Assembly: GCF_027596085.1 (NCBI RefSeq)
Contig: NW_026553339.1
Location: 1-64,000, forward strand
Reading direction: 5' to 3'
Source of the DNA: Anoplopoma fimbria
Lineage: Eukaryota > Chordata > Actinopteri > Perciformes > Anoplopomatidae
Length of the DNA: 64,000 nt
The translations under genes and the position numbers were made by a program. Below are positions 36,878 through 51,800 of this stretch, piece after piece. The first letter of the stretch is position 1. Each line of letters begins with the position of its first letter. The notes beneath the pieces are model-generated. The model made no database searches, had not been told where the DNA came from, and worked only from the letters and a program-made list of their open reading frames with translations.

Positions 36878-39800
36878 GTGAGGATGGATGAACAACCAAC
36901 TACAACTACAGCTTTTGCTAGATTGTGCTGTTTTGAGCTGGTATTGGCGTTCATTTGACTTTTACTTATTTGACATACAGGAGAATGCTTTGTCTTTTAA
37001 TTTGCATATGCGAGCAAGGTAAACAATGTGGGGCTCGGTGATGTTGTCTGATGCAAGCCAATGTCTTGGCCAATTTTTATTTAAAACCTTTTTCTTTTTT
37101 AAAGAAAACCACTGCCAACAGATTGCTGTACTTCCTCCAGCAAAGGAGGAAGTATTGAGACGTTGTTGAGCACAAAGTCTGTGTAGTGAGGAGGTAATGG
37201 ATGAATAAGACTACAAACATGGAACTGTAACGTAGGAGACTGGTGTTTGTTTACTCGTTTGCTACTGACAGTCAATGTTACTTTAACCATGACCCAGATT
37301 CCATTCCCTTAACTAAACCATACGTATGTTTATTTTTATAACCACAGCGACAAAGGGTCTGTGCCCCTCAAAAGGTTTTGAAGATACAGACAAATGACTT
37401 CCTGCTGATAGGGGCATCAAATGGTGGCCCTTAAAGCCTAACCGTTGTAACTTAATTATTGCAAATAATAACCTGCGTCATCATTAAAAACACAACCGAC
37501 GTAGTACAATGAGCGAGTCCACACAGGTTGGAGGGGTCAGACAAACACAGGACTTTCTTCACAGGCAATACTGTCCGTATCGCATGCGAAAATAAAACAA
37601 CCTTTTCTCACGTTACACGTTTGTAACGCAGTGTGTTTCTGTATTTGGTTGTATTTTTCCGTATTTGAAGCTCTTTTCTGTATTTGCTTGCGTTTTCTCT
37701 ATTTGCAACACGTTTCTATATTTGAATCAGGAGAGACGAGTCAGATGAGGAAAAGATAATTGTTTATTATAAACACATGATGTGTGATAAAGTCTTCACA
37801 GAGTCTTTGGCTCTGGGACTTGTAATCGAGGGACATTTGCCCTGAGCAGCAGGAAGATAAATCCCTCCCGTGGAGTCCAGACACTGGTGGTGGTGGTGGC
37901 TGATGAGGCTGATAGAATGATGAGCTGATAGAATGAGTTGATGAGGCTGATGAATCTGATGAAGGCTGTGCTGTGATTGGGAGGTGGAGGGGAGCATGTA
38001 GCAGCAACAGTCACATACTAAAGGCAGAGAGACAATAATATTTAAACGACAGCATGCAAAAGTATAGTCTTCCTGACTGAGCTTACGCTAGAGCTTCATT
38101 TTGTTGAGTTTTCACATGCTTTTTTTTTTCTGTAATTGCAGTGCGGTTCTGTTACAAACTCAAGGACACCTAGACGCAGACACAGACAAAAGGGATGCAA
38201 GGGAAAAGGTTTAAATAGTTTCATTGTAAATTTATGTAGAGGGGAATTGGGGATCTGGGGAAATCCGAAGAAGCTGGTGGTGTTGTGGTGTTGAAGGAGT
38301 GAGGCAGGGAATATGGTGAGGTAAGATGATGTGGCAGTGTTGTCAGAGAGTGGCTGGCAAGTTGGCGTGGCAAGTTGGCGTGGCAAGTTGGCGTGGCCAG
38401 TTGAACGGCGATGAGTGGCTGGTCTGGCAGGAGGGAATGGTGGAGAGTACGGGCAAGGCTAAGTGTTGATTTGCAGGCTTGATGGTGTGTGATGAACCTG
38501 GCAGAGTGGGTGAAGAGCGTAAGGAAAACCATGCCCCGAAGAGAGCCGAGGCAGACAGACACAGGAGGGAGGGGGAGAACACCGGGAAACAGGTCGACAA
38601 AACTTTATTCCTAACTATTTCTTTATTTGGTTGTGTTTTCTGTATTTGCAGCCAGATTCTGTATTTAGTTGTGTTTTCTGTATTTAGTTGTGTTTTCTCA
38701 AAATGCTAAGCTAGCGTTTTCAAGACGTTCTCTTCATTTGCCAGTGTATTGTCTATTTGCATGTGTACTCTTTGTAGATCAATTTGTTCTCTGAGGGCCA
38801 CCAAAGCGACAGATCAGAAAACTATGGTCCACTCTGGATGGACAAACAATTTATTGTTTAACTTTAGGAAAACTCAGCACTGCGTACAAATTTTCTTTTT
38901 ACAGCCTCCAGCAATGGGTTGTAATTTCAAAAGAATATTTGTGACCCCACAGACATCTACAGTTTGCTGGAAAAAAAAGAATATATATATATATATAATG
39001 GATTTGCATCCAATATTTCCACAGACTGTGCCGGTCTCTGCAATGGCCCGTGCAGCAGAATTTAACATATAAATAATAACAGTTCAACAAAGTGTAAATA
39101 GTACTCTCGTAGATGTTACCCTCTGTATATAGAGGGCTGGTAAACAATTGCGTTTTGACTTTGGATCAAGTAGTTATGAACTGTTGGGACACAACCCAAA
39201 TGACAAAAAAACAACATGTTTTCTTAATTATCTGCAGTAATAGTAGTATCTATCAATGCAGATAGTTTGGGGTTTACTTATCTACGTCTTGAGATACCTA
39301 TATCTAAAATGTATTCCACCACACCAGTTCAATGGAGGTTAATGGAATTAACTTAGCTGCTTCAATCAATTCAATTATCTTGAAAAAAAAACATATCTCT
39401 CAAAAAAACGACGCCCCAGTTACTATGGATAAACCTTAGTTTTGATTGGAACTGTTCGCTATCAAAGAAGTATTTCCTTCTAAACCAAAATTCCATTCAC
39501 CTTCACTGAATCCAGATGCCAGCAGAAAGTGAGAGGGATATCCCCAAATTTGCTTCCTGTGCAACAAACTATACTTCCAAACCATGCTGTAGTGTTTTAT
39601 ATTTCTCAATGCATTTCTACCACCTAAACCACCTGAGTCATGTGAATAAACTAGACTTTAAAGATGGTTAGGTAATACATCACATACAACGTGACTGCTC
39701 ACTTTACTAGTGGCACAGTTACATTGCAGTAATGACATTTCACACATTTCACATTTCACCAAAAGCACGTCTCTCCCCTCTCAACCCCCCGACGTCCCTG

Positions 39801-42800
39801 GGCATCTGATTGAATTCGGCCCCGAACTGTATCACTTTTTATGGCTGTCATTGACAACGCACTCCAACACACACACCGTCCCCGCCCCACCTCTGCTAAA
39901 GGCTGTGGGCCCGAACGATTATGATAGTTTAAGTGGTCACAGCAGTGCTGTTTCATTTCATGAATACTTTACTCGCCATTATGTTGTCAAAAATCACACC
40001 TCACCTGATATAGTGCAGTACAGTCTCCTTCAACTCCCCAAATGGAGACAGGAGGAAAACACAGTGACAGGCCAGCTGCTGTGTTTACAGGCAAGCAGGT
40101 GAAGCATCACGGAGCATATCACTGGCTCGGCCATTTCCATGTTCCCCCTCACTGATATCCACACAGGAAATGGGAGAGAGTGAAAGCAGTGCCTTGATGT
40201 CTGTTGCTGCTTTAAAAAAACCAGGAGATTCCTGCGTTTCACCTTCTAGGGAATAGGTTACGACTACAGTCTGCCGTTCAGCTGTGCCCTGGCCCTTCAG
40301 CAGATGTGTGGACACGGCACTTCAGCTGCTGCGAGATCGAGCCATGAGGGTCTCAAAGGCCTCATCGCCATGGCTGATCTTACAACTAACTAAGTTGGGG
40401 TTCACAATAAACTGGAAGGGGTGCAGTCTCCTGCTCCCTGAAGAATCAGATAATTATGCTGATAGATGAGTCTTTCAACAGTGAGCGCTGAGTCAACGCC
40501 AATTTGCCTACGACCTCTGGATTTTGTTAGAAAAGCTCAAAACAGCGGCTCGTGGAAAAGTGTGTACTATACTAGCTATCTCAGAGGGCCTCTCTGTGTG
40601 CAGGAGCTGAGCCTTGCCCTCAGAGACCAGTGGAGAGAACAGCGTGCCCGTAAATTAAACCAAAACATGAAGGCATAGCTTTCGTCTGTTCATGCATCCT
40701 AGTTGCTGTGTAAAAAATATCACAATGGTAGGGAAAACCCTAATTTTCATAAATTGCATCCACATTTTGGCAAATTCCTTGATATTTATTATTCCACTCA
40801 TGTCATCAAATTCTGCTTTTCCATTTGTTTGTTTTTTGCATCACAGAAAAGTGCAGTCTGCTGGCCACTCTGTCGGACCACAGATGGACGGCCTTTCTGC
40901 AAGCAGTCTGCAACTGTGTCGCAGTGTTATGTGACGCTGGGGTTTGTGGCAGTTGCACATCCGGTGGTACCACTGGGGCCCCTGCACATGCAGCGCCTAC
41001 AGAGGTGGTTGCCAGCCTTTGCTTGGATGCCAGGAGACTCAAGCAGAGCTTGGTTACCATTCCCCCTGCCTGGTTAGAGTGGTAGGTGATGTTTGGCCCC
41101 GATGGCTCTCCACATTCTTAGGAAGGAGAAGTTGATCTGTTTGCCAACCAGGCAACACCCACTGCCTGCTATGGTTTTCGCTGGTACAGTTGCACGATCC
41201 ACCCCTTGGGTAAAAGGATTTTGCACACATGCAATGACCAAGAAAGCTGCTTTATGCCTCTATGCTGTTTCATCTCATCCCTTTCCTGTTGGAGAGAGTG
41301 AGGCGGGAGCAGTTGTGTCTGCTAGGTGCCGTTGTATGCAGTAATGACCCTGGACTGTCCCCCAGATCTGGGGTGTCCTCTATAGGCTTTAGTTCTGAGA
41401 GGGACAGCTTTGTGTATAGCGCCTTTCTAGTCTTCCGACGGCTCCAAGTGCTTTTACTGTACATATCATTTACCCATTCACACCAATTCATACACTGATG
41501 ACAGGAGCTACCATATAGGTGCCACCTGCCCATCAGGACTATCTAAGCATTCACACCCATTCACACGCCAATGGCCTTTGGATTTCCTTTTAGCCTCTGG
41601 AGCCCTCCTCTCTCAAGGCGTTGTACAAGAACTTGAGGAGTTCTTTCAGGTCACGGGTCATGCAACTGGAGGCTTTTTGTGTTCCACCCCGTGTGGGAGA
41701 AAGAGAGGCAAGGTTGCTTTGGCAAGTTATGGATTCAGGATTTAGAGTGAATCATAGCACAGAGACGGCACTGGTGAAAATTACCAATGACCTTCTAATA
41801 GCTTCAGACAAAGGACTTGTCTCTGTACTTGTATTGCTAGACCTTAGTGCTGCATTTGATACCATTGATCACCAAATCCTATTACAGAGATTGGAGCATC
41901 TTATAGGCATTAAAGGAATCGCACTTAGCTGGTTTAAGTCGTATTTATCAGACCGATCTCAGTTTGTATATGTAAACAATGAAAGCTCGATGAAAACCAG
42001 GGTTAGTCACGGAGTTCCACAGGGGTCTGTTCTTGGACCTATTTTATTTACCTTATATATGCTTCCCTTGGGGAATATTATCAGAAAACACTCAGTAAAC
42101 TTTCATTGTTATGCAGATGATACCCAGTTATATCTATCAATTAAGCCAGATGAAACTAACCAGTTCTCTAAACTTCAAGCATGTCTTACGGACATAAAAA
42201 CCTGGATGACCTGTAACTTTTTAATGTTAAACTCTGAAAAAACAGAAGTTATCCTACTAGGTCCAGATCACCTTCGAATTCAATTATCTAACGATATAGT
42301 TTCTCTAGATGGCATTGCTCTAGCATCCAGCACTACCGTTAAGAACCTTGGAGTTATCTTTGACCAGGATCTGTCTTTTAACTCTTATATAAAACAGATC
42401 TCAAGGACAGCCTTTTTTCATTCACGTAACATTGCGAAAATCAGGCAAATCCTGTCTCAAAGTGATGCAGAAAAACTAGTTCATGCATTTGTTACCTCTA
42501 GACTAGATTACTGTAACTCCTTATTATCAGGCTGCTCTAATAGGTCTCTTAGATCTTTACAGTTGATCCAGAATGCTGCAGCACGTGTTCTAACAAAAAC
42601 TAAGAAAAGAGATCATATTACTCCAGTATTAGCTTCTCTGCACTGGCTCCCTGTTAAATCAAGAATAGAATTTAAAATTCTTTTACTTACCTCTCATCTC
42701 ATCTCATTTTCGTTATCCGGGGTCGGGTCGCGGGGGAGCAGCTCAAGCAGGGGGCCCCAGACTTCCCTACAAAGCTCTAACTGGTCAGGCACTGTCTTAT

Positions 42801-45800
42801 CTTAAGGAACTTATAGTTCCATATTACCCAACTAGAGAGCTGCGCTCAATCAATGCAGGGTTACTTGTGGTTCCTAGAGTATATAAAAGTAGGATGGGAG
42901 CCAGAGCCTTCAGTTATCAGGCTCCTCTTCTGTGGAACCAGGTTCCAGTTTCAGTCCGGGGGCAGACACACTCACCACTTTCAAGAGCAGGCTTAAGACC
43001 TTCCTTTTTGATAGCGCTTATAGTTAGGGCTGGTTCAGGTTCGCCTTGGTCCAGCCCCTAGATATGCTGCTATATGCCTAGACAGCCGGGGACTACCTAG
43101 GATACGCTGAGCTCCTCTCTCCTCTTCTCTCCCTCCTTCTTTATGTATTAATCTCCTATTTATGCACATTACTGATTTTGCTTCTTCCCCGGAGTTCTTG
43201 TGCTTTCTCGCCTCGCAGGTTCCCAGGAATCGGGGTTATATTTGGACTGTCATCGTGCCACCTACTGAGGCCCTGCTGACACCCACTACTACTACCACTA
43301 TCATTATTAGTCACATTACTATTATTATTGCCTGTACTATTACGCTTATTGACTTGCTTCTACCCTGGAGTCTTTGTGCTTTCTCGCTTCGCAGGCTTCT
43401 ATAAATCGTGGCTGTACCTGGACCGTGGATGTGCATCCTGCTACGGCCCTGCTGACACCGACTGCTACCACCATTATTATTATTACTAGTCACATTACTA
43501 TTACTATTACCTGTACCATTAAGCATTTTAGCTTTACTTCCACCCTGAAGCCCTTTTGCTTTCTCCTTCTGCAGGTTTCCATGAATCGTTGTGGTACCTG
43601 GACCGTAGTCGTGCCTCCTGCTGTGAGCCGACTGCCACCCACTGCTACTTCGATTATTATTATTAGTCACATTACTATCCCTATTTTCATGGCTATAATT
43701 CTACTGTAATAATTGCTGCTGTTATTATAAGTAGTCTTATTATATGAATCATTTATGTCATATACATTGAATGTGTTGTATCTAAGAACTGTTATGCTGC
43801 TCATTCTGTACACATGACATCTATTGCATTCTGTCCATCCTGGGAGAAGGATCCCTCCTCTGTCGTTCTCCCATAGGTTTCTTCCTTTTTTTCTCCCTGT
43901 TAAAGGGGTTTTTAGGGGAGTTTTTCCTGTGCCGATGTGAGGGAAGGACAGAGGATGTCGCATGTGCACAGATTGTAAAGCCCTCTGAGGCAAATTTGTA
44001 ATTTGTGATTCTGGGCTATACAAAATAAACTGAATTGAATTGAATTGAATTATGATGAACTCACGGCCCCCACCAGATAAATTGGACAGCCTGAAAATGT
44101 TCAGGGGAGATTATGACCTACCTCCAGTAGAGGGCTCCGTCTGTTCTTATAGAACCATGGTTACAATATCGTAACCTTCGATAGCAGACTGTACAACCTT
44201 TCATGATGTATGGAAATAAATGTCAACCAATAGCTGCATGAAAGGTAGTAAAACCAGACATCAGCAGTTAAGTTAAAACATGCAATGAGAGAGGAATGTG
44301 CAACCTGTTCCGTCTTCTAACATCACCTTATTTCTCTTATGATAGAGGAAATTATCTGTTTAATGAATTACAGTGAAAGAGTCGATATTAAGTCGAAAAA
44401 GGATATTCTTCGCATATCACATCAGTCTTTTTTTCTCCTCTTGGTGTGACCTGGACAGAAAAAAAATTCTTTACCGATGGTCGGTGCTCTACTGAAGATT
44501 TTTATCTAAAAAATGGAAAAACATTGCATAAATAACACATTGATATCTTCTTACCAACAGATTGTCAGTAGTTGAAACATTGACAGCTACGTTTGAGTTT
44601 GAACCCTCCATTTCCTCTTTGCATGCAGGTACATAGCTATCTGCCATCCAATAAAGGCTCAGACAGTGTGCACGGTGTCCCGGGCCAAGCGGATCATTGC
44701 CGTGGTTTGGATCTTCACCTGTGTCTACTGCATGCTGTGGTTTTTCCTGGTGGACATTCAGGTTAGATAAATACACTGCATTTTTCCATTACATTTTGTC
44801 TGTTACTGGTTTAACCTGGGACGGCATGGTGGTGCAGTGGTTAGTACTGCCTCACAGCAAAAGGGGTTCTTACTTTGACCCGCTGATTGGTCCTTCTGGG
44901 TAGAGTCTTCTTTCTCCTGGGTCAGGGTAATTGTTGACTCTAAATTGCCTGTGGGTGTGAATGTGAGCATGAATGGTTGTCTGTCTCCATGTGTATTCCC
45001 TGTGATAGGCAACTTGTCCATTGTAAACCAATCGTCTCACCCAATGTCGGCTGTGATTGACTCTAGCCCCTCGCAACCCTGTAAAAGATAACTGTTACAG
45101 ATAATGGATGGTACAATCATTTTTTTAATGTAAAATTACACTGAATAAAGCGAACGGTACAAATGTCTGCTGGTGAGAGCTGTGCCTGGAGGCATTATGT
45201 TTTGGGTTGTCCATCCATCCCATTTCATTTTTGGTGAATGCAATATCTCAGGAACGCCTCCCTCAAATTTTGCATAAACATTCACCAGGACTCAAGGATT
45301 AATTTAACTGATTGGATCTTTGTGGTCAAAGGTCAGGATCACTTTGACCTTACTGGAGCACCTGGAGGGAATTATATTACATATCACACAAACATCCAGT
45401 TGGACTCAAGGTTGAACTTATCAGAATTACGTGGTCAAAAGTCACTTGACCTCACAAAACACCGTAACTACAGTATTTATAGTTAACTATGACAATTTTA
45501 CACAAATGTCAAATAGGATAAAATGTGATGACATTTTGGACAGACATGCAACTTACATACAAGGTCAGTGTGTATGTATGTATGTATGTATGTATGTATG
45601 TATGTATGTATGTATGTATGTATGTATGTATGTATGTATGTATGTATGTATGTATATATATAAATTCTTACATTGCTTCATTTCTATTTGAACACACTTT
45701 TGGGCTATATAAATAAATAGCACCCTTCACAGGTACTGCATAGTGTGATGATATAAATGAGAGATGAGATAAACAGAGGAATAAAACATTTGTGATTACC

Positions 45801-48800
45801 TAGCCTCTTTTGTCCGTATGCTGGTTAAGATAAGATAAGATAAGATAATCCTTTATTAGTCCCGCAGCGGGGAAATTTGCAGGCTTACAGCAGCATAGAG
45901 TTAAAGTGCACACAAGAGACATAGTAAAGAAAGACAAGATTAAAAAAAAAAAAATGAAAAGAAAAATAAATAAATAAAAAAAGTATTATAAATAAGCAAT
46001 AAAACAGTAGAAAAACACAATAACTGAAATATAATATTTACAGACAGAAAAAAAAAAAAAAAAAAAACTGCAGGGGGAATGGGAAAAGCTTTTTAAGAGC
46101 TCTGTGCCATTTCTGAGAGTAGCATCATTGTAAATGATTGTATAACTGTGTGACATTCAGGTCAGCCAGGATGGACATGTGCAGTGTGGCTACAAAGTGA
46201 AACGGGAGCTCTACCTGCCCATCTACCTCCTCGACTTTGCCATTTTCTACGTCATACCGCTGCTCCTCGCCATCGTGCTGTATGGCTTGATAGCACGGGT
46301 CCTCTACCTCAGGTACTGTAAAAAAGGTCTTTCAAACTATAATAATACATACAGTAAATTTGTTCATATATAAGGGTCACTCTACCAATTTTATGCATGT
46401 AATATATCAGTTTATCCATCATAAAAAATATGCACAATGACTTCTGGGCCTCTGTTAGAGCCTTGTCAAGCCTGATAGAACAACCTTGATGATGTCAGTG
46501 TTTTTTTTTTTTAATGTCAGCTTGGCCTTTAAGATTTATATCAAAAAGCGTTACAAAACTGGAGGCATGGAGCTTGTAAGAGACAGGTGAAATGGAAATC
46601 TCTTTAGGTTCCAGTGGTTTTGGGCTCCAGTGGTTTTGGATATTGACCCATAATAGGGACACATCAGGATGTCTCTTACTTTGTTTATAGAGTTGAAAAC
46701 TTGCTTTAGATTAAAGATTAAAGATTGATGACATTTATAACCGACACTGATGGGCGGCTGTGGCACATGAGGTAGAGCGCTTGTCCCGTAACCACAAGGT
46801 TGGTGGTTCAAACCCCTCTACCAGCAACATGCCGAGGTGTCCTTGAGCAAGACACCTAACCCCAAGTTGCTCCCCGGGCGCTTCATTGCAGCCCACTGCT
46901 CCTCCGGGATGGGTTAAATGCAGAGAAATAATTTCCCCATTGTGGGACTAATAAAGGATTGATTATTATTATTATTATTATTAAATACACTGTGTTTATG
47001 ACAACAAATATCAAGGTCCAAAAAAGGTTTGTTGTTTGCATTCAAAAAATCAGTTTAGCCTTTCTGCAGGATTTCGAGACCTGTTAAAAAACCCTATAGG
47101 GCATGTTAAATCAAACCACGTCCTAATATCTTTATCTAATCAAGAAACCAAACCAACCAACACATCTAACAACACACTTATGTCCCTCCAGCCCTCTGCC
47201 CAACCATTGTGACAACAGCGCCACCACACTGCGTCGGAGCTGCAGGGAAGCCTCTGAAGCGGGGAAGGGAGGTCGCCCGGCCCGGCCAAAGAGCGCACTC
47301 TCCTCCAGGAAACAGGTTTCTGACTCATCCAGCACTTACCCCGCGCCCCCTTTCGCATCAACCCCTTCTGGGCTCCTCTTTTCTCGCTGTTACATTCTGT
47401 CTTATCTATCAGTTCATTTCTGTGCGATAGCTTTAGTCACATTTGACCCCGGTCACGTCTTTGGCTGTGTGTGTGATATGCTGGGAACATAGAGGCCGTG
47501 ATTCCCTCTTTACAGCATGTTGACGATGTCCCTGCTAGCCATTTCCTCAGAAAAGTGGCCTCTTGTCGGCTCGCCGTCCTGGCTGTTACAAGGCCCTGAT
47601 GGCAATGGTGGTGGTAATGGCTTTTCTTCCACAGGCTAAGTAGTCAAAGAGCCTTCTTACTGAGAAAAGCCCCTCTCTCTCCTGGGTTGCATGCTTGCTG
47701 CACACTGCTATCAGATGAAGAATATATTCTCTCAGGCGTTGAAAGAATCTACCCTCAAACGCCACTCAGAAAGGTTAGTTATTTTTAGCCCAGAAAGGAG
47801 TCGTTTTGTCTACATTATTATTACTTAAAAGTTGTAATTGAAAAGCCAAAGTACTAAACATAGATTTTTTTGTATAAAAGTATTCACATATTCTAGGAAA
47901 AATTAAATAGAGATTGGTCTATAAATGTACTTTATTTCTTTCCACTCCACCCAGGTAGGTCATGTCCAAATGACTGTAGTTGTTTGTTACTCTTAAAAGT
48001 GCAATGTGTAAATCCAGACCAAATTTTTGTTTAAAACATTTAGAAAATAACTAAAATGTTCATAAGAGTGTAAAGAAGTATCAGTTTTGACCTTATGCCA
48101 AATACATAAATGTAAATTTAGATTGTATGGACCCAGTACAAAAGGTGAAATGCTGGCACTTATTTTCTTTGGAACAGGTGGCCAGTGACTACACATTGCA
48201 CCTTTTTATTATTATTACATTTACAAGAAGACAAAAGTAGCTCTATCTCCTCCATAATTTTCTTCCAGCCATGGAGCTGGATTGGGCCAAATTTATATGC
48301 TCCTATTGAATCACGGCTATCCAATAAATCGAAGTCAGTCTGACAAAGGATTTTTAAACCACGGATCCAAGATTGAGTGTCAAATCAGGAGAGTGGAACA
48401 AGAGAGAGGCAGAGTTCAGATGTAGAAAACATCTGAACTCTATGCAAAACAATGGTGCGTAAATTAGCCTAAAGCTGAAGTGTCAAATGCAAAGGTTCAT
48501 TACAGTTTCTGTGTGTGTGGGTCTATAATAATAAAGCACAGCAGTACAGACTGATTAGAAAAGAGACAGCATAAACAACACATTTTTTTGTCTATAAACA
48601 TAGGCATCTACACAGAAAACAGCTTGAGCTTTGAGCGTTTGGCCAATTCGAGGTAGATAGGATGGTTCACAGAAAATCGTTATCCCACAGACTTTGAATA
48701 ACATTTTTCAATTTAGACTACATCAGTGATAATTTCTCCAGAAAGCAATTCTCAACTCCAAACAAAAAAAAAACGTCCATGCATTATTCTTTGATTAGAA

Positions 48801-51800
48801 AATATGGTCTAGCCCTTGGGGTCACGGTGAACGGCTGATTTTGAGGCAAACAGTCAAGTAGTATTCATGTCATATCTGACCTGTTTTCAGCCTATTTCTC
48901 AAGTGAAACGCTGTGTACATAACCATTGGTGGTTTCGATTTTGAACCCTGTATGAACTGCTGTAACACCAGGCTTTTTATGACCAAAGTCACCTGGTCTA
49001 GCTGCAGCATGTTCTGGATGTGATGTGGCTGCTGGAGCTGTTGTGGCCACTCTAGACTATGCTTGTGATTCCACCAGATGCACCACAGCAAATTTCAGAA
49101 GTGCTAGTGGTTGAACCTCAATAGTTCTAGTCTATTTTTGATGGAGCTGCGGAGTGTCTCCTCTACTGGTTGAGGTGATGCATCCAAAACAGGCTCCTTT
49201 TCCTGTACCCCCTATCTGTGGTCTTTAAAGTAAGCATTCACCTTCTGCTAACAGGCATTATGTGTGAAATAAAGACAATAAATAATGAGGATGCATGTAT
49301 TTGTAACAAGGAAAACACTGCCAGAAGTTTTCAATGCATGTTCATAACTGGACTCTATTAACTTGGTCTGTAGGCTAGAACACATCAAAAAAACTACTTG
49401 CAGATTTTGATCTGTAGATGCCAATAAATTATTTTGTGAAATATTTGGTTTTCATTTTTTATTTATTTCATTGATAATTATTTTAGCCTATGTTTTCAAA
49501 ATTAAATCACCTTTGACCCTTAAGTTAAATGATACCCTGGACTTAAAATCCTTGTTTTATTTGATGGCCTTGCTGCCGAAGTAACAACATTAATGGCCTT
49601 AAACAGGACTTCTGAGTCCTGTTTATATCCACCTGATGAATGCATGTCCAACATTGACTCTCCTATTAGCTCTGTTTTGGTCTCCACCGACTCTAAGAAA
49701 AAAACATGGCTCTTTAACTACTAGATGCTCCACTATTGTTCAGCAGCTAGGTGCTAACATTTTTGCTTTAATGTTTGGTGCTGTACAGTGAGACATTTTA
49801 AATTACTAATTTTTACATTGTTGTTATAAAACCATTTGTTTTTGCAGCTTTTAGGTTTTAACGGATATAGGCTTGTAATTTTAACAAATAACAAGATATT
49901 TTCTAACACAGTTGCTCATGTTTTGTAGTTATGATACAGCTCGGAGGGTTTTATACCCATCTGAGCTGTGTTAGAAATGAAACGTGATGAAATTAAAGCA
50001 CATTTCAAGTCCCTTAAACAATGTCTGGACTGCTGGATGCCTTAAAAGGACTTCTCCCTTGTTCCAACCAAGAATGATTGTGTCTGCAGGTTGTGCAAGG
50101 TCACAGATTATACGATAACCCTTTAATTAAATGGTTGTTGAGTGCTTTACCTCCCCATGCAACCTTCAGCATTGGTTGTTTCTGTGTCACTGAGTGCGTC
50201 CTGAGTGTCTCTGCATGAACACGGCCTCGGTGAAACTTAACTCTCATGCGAGAGCAGAGAGAAGATCCTAATCTCTTGTGTTCAAGGGGCTCCATCAAGG
50301 AGCAGAAGATTTGCATAATGTGATTTGGGATTTACATTGAAGTTTTCTTAATACCGCAGATGGTTTCGCTCTCTCAGTTCTTCAATGGGCACTTCATGCT
50401 CTTTCATTCTTTTGATAGGCCAACTCAATCTGATAGGAGTTTGATAAACTTGTGTATGCCAAAGAATGGCACTTTTATGATTAGATTTTAATACAGTGTG
50501 GTTTGAGATTGTATAGTTTTAATCTCTGAGAGTCTCTTCATGTCTGTGATCTCCTCAAGTGTATGTCGAGGAGGACAGATGGGGAAGCACTGTTGATAGC
50601 ATCGGAGGCTAAATGTGAATTCTTTGGCTCAGTGTGCTGAACTGTGCATCCGTTGAAATCCTGGATTCGGTCTGGGAGGATGCTGTTTGCCAGCTAAAAA
50701 AAAAATCTGATTTGTTTGTAATGCCGGAGTCAAGTCTCCTTTAGCCACATAATTACAGTGTTAATATGCATATTCAAAATGTCATTGCAACACTTTCTGT
50801 CTCATCATGGCAGCGGAGAGATAATTAGAAAGCTCTCCTCCTTCGTATTCAATTAAACGCTTTGTTGTTTATGAGTTTATCTTTTTTAACTTCCTGCCGA
50901 GGTGACTGTCACTGGCTCAATGCTTAAGGCACGGATACTGACCCTTATCTCAAATAGCATTTTGCTGCGAGGAGGCGTGGGCATGATACCTGGTATCAAG
51001 TGAGAACGAGGCTGCAGGGTGAGACTAGGGGGGTAGGTGTTATTGGCCACTGATAAGACTAATCACTTGAGCCTTACAGAATGACTTGCTCTTTTCCCCT
51101 TCCCTGTCTCGAAGGGGTTCAGAAATTGTCTGAGCCGTTACCATGGTAACCAGCCAATGGAGTGGTGGGTTTGGGACACCTTTCTGAGACGCTACAGTGC
51201 TTTGCCATTTGAGGTTGAATGTCCTTGCTGTCCATTTGCATCTCTTGGTTGGCTGCCGTTTTGTGTGTTGTGTCATCATAGACTGTATAAAACATGGACA
51301 TAGTCTGTCTGACTACCAAGCCGGCTAAGAGCAACACGCTAGTGTAAGAAGCTAGGCTAGCTCTTTCATTTTATGCTTTAACATTAATGTTATCCACCAT
51401 AAAGAACATATAAAGCCTCTTTCTTTCGTGATCCCCTAGCTTTTCTTATAACGTCACTATGAATCAGATTTGTGGTTTTTAGGTGAATATCTTAACATAC
51501 AGTGGGTACGGAAAGTATTCAGACCCCTTTAAATTTTTCACTCTTTGTTTCATTGCAGCCATTTGCTAAAATCGAAAAAGTTCATTTTTTCCGCATTAAT
51601 GTACACTCAGCAACCCATCTTGACAGAAAAAAACAGAAATGTAGAAATTTTTGCAAATTTATTAAAAAAGAAAAACTGAAATATCACATGGTCATAAGTA
51701 TTCAGACCCTTTGCTGTGACACTCATATTTAACTCACATGCTGTCCATTTCTTCTGATCCTCCTTGAGATGGTTCTACTCCTTCATTGGAGTCCAGCTGT

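Larger units (their letters stand above)
36878..44628 (+). other. trhr2 intron 1 (7.8 kb)
   Basis: It contains a degenerate TTTCTGTATTTGGTTG array split by an inserted block (37620-38760), a DIRS-type retrotransposon relic (40846-41730), a SINE fragment (41413-41575) and an L2-type LINE (41731-44050). The rest (36880-37600, 38760-40800 and 44050-44628) is unassigned. Confidence 0.6.

Noticed and set aside
45431..45716. Open frames with repeated MYVC
   Set aside because: Pure translation of the GTAT microsatellite.
47631..47780. 45-codon open stretch bounded by TTCCACAG and GTTAGT, between trhr2 exons 4 and 5
   Set aside because: Joining it after exon 4 in the required phase gives GCT AAG TAG, an immediate stop. 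The known protein joins SSRKQ directly to VTKML, so no exon is needed.
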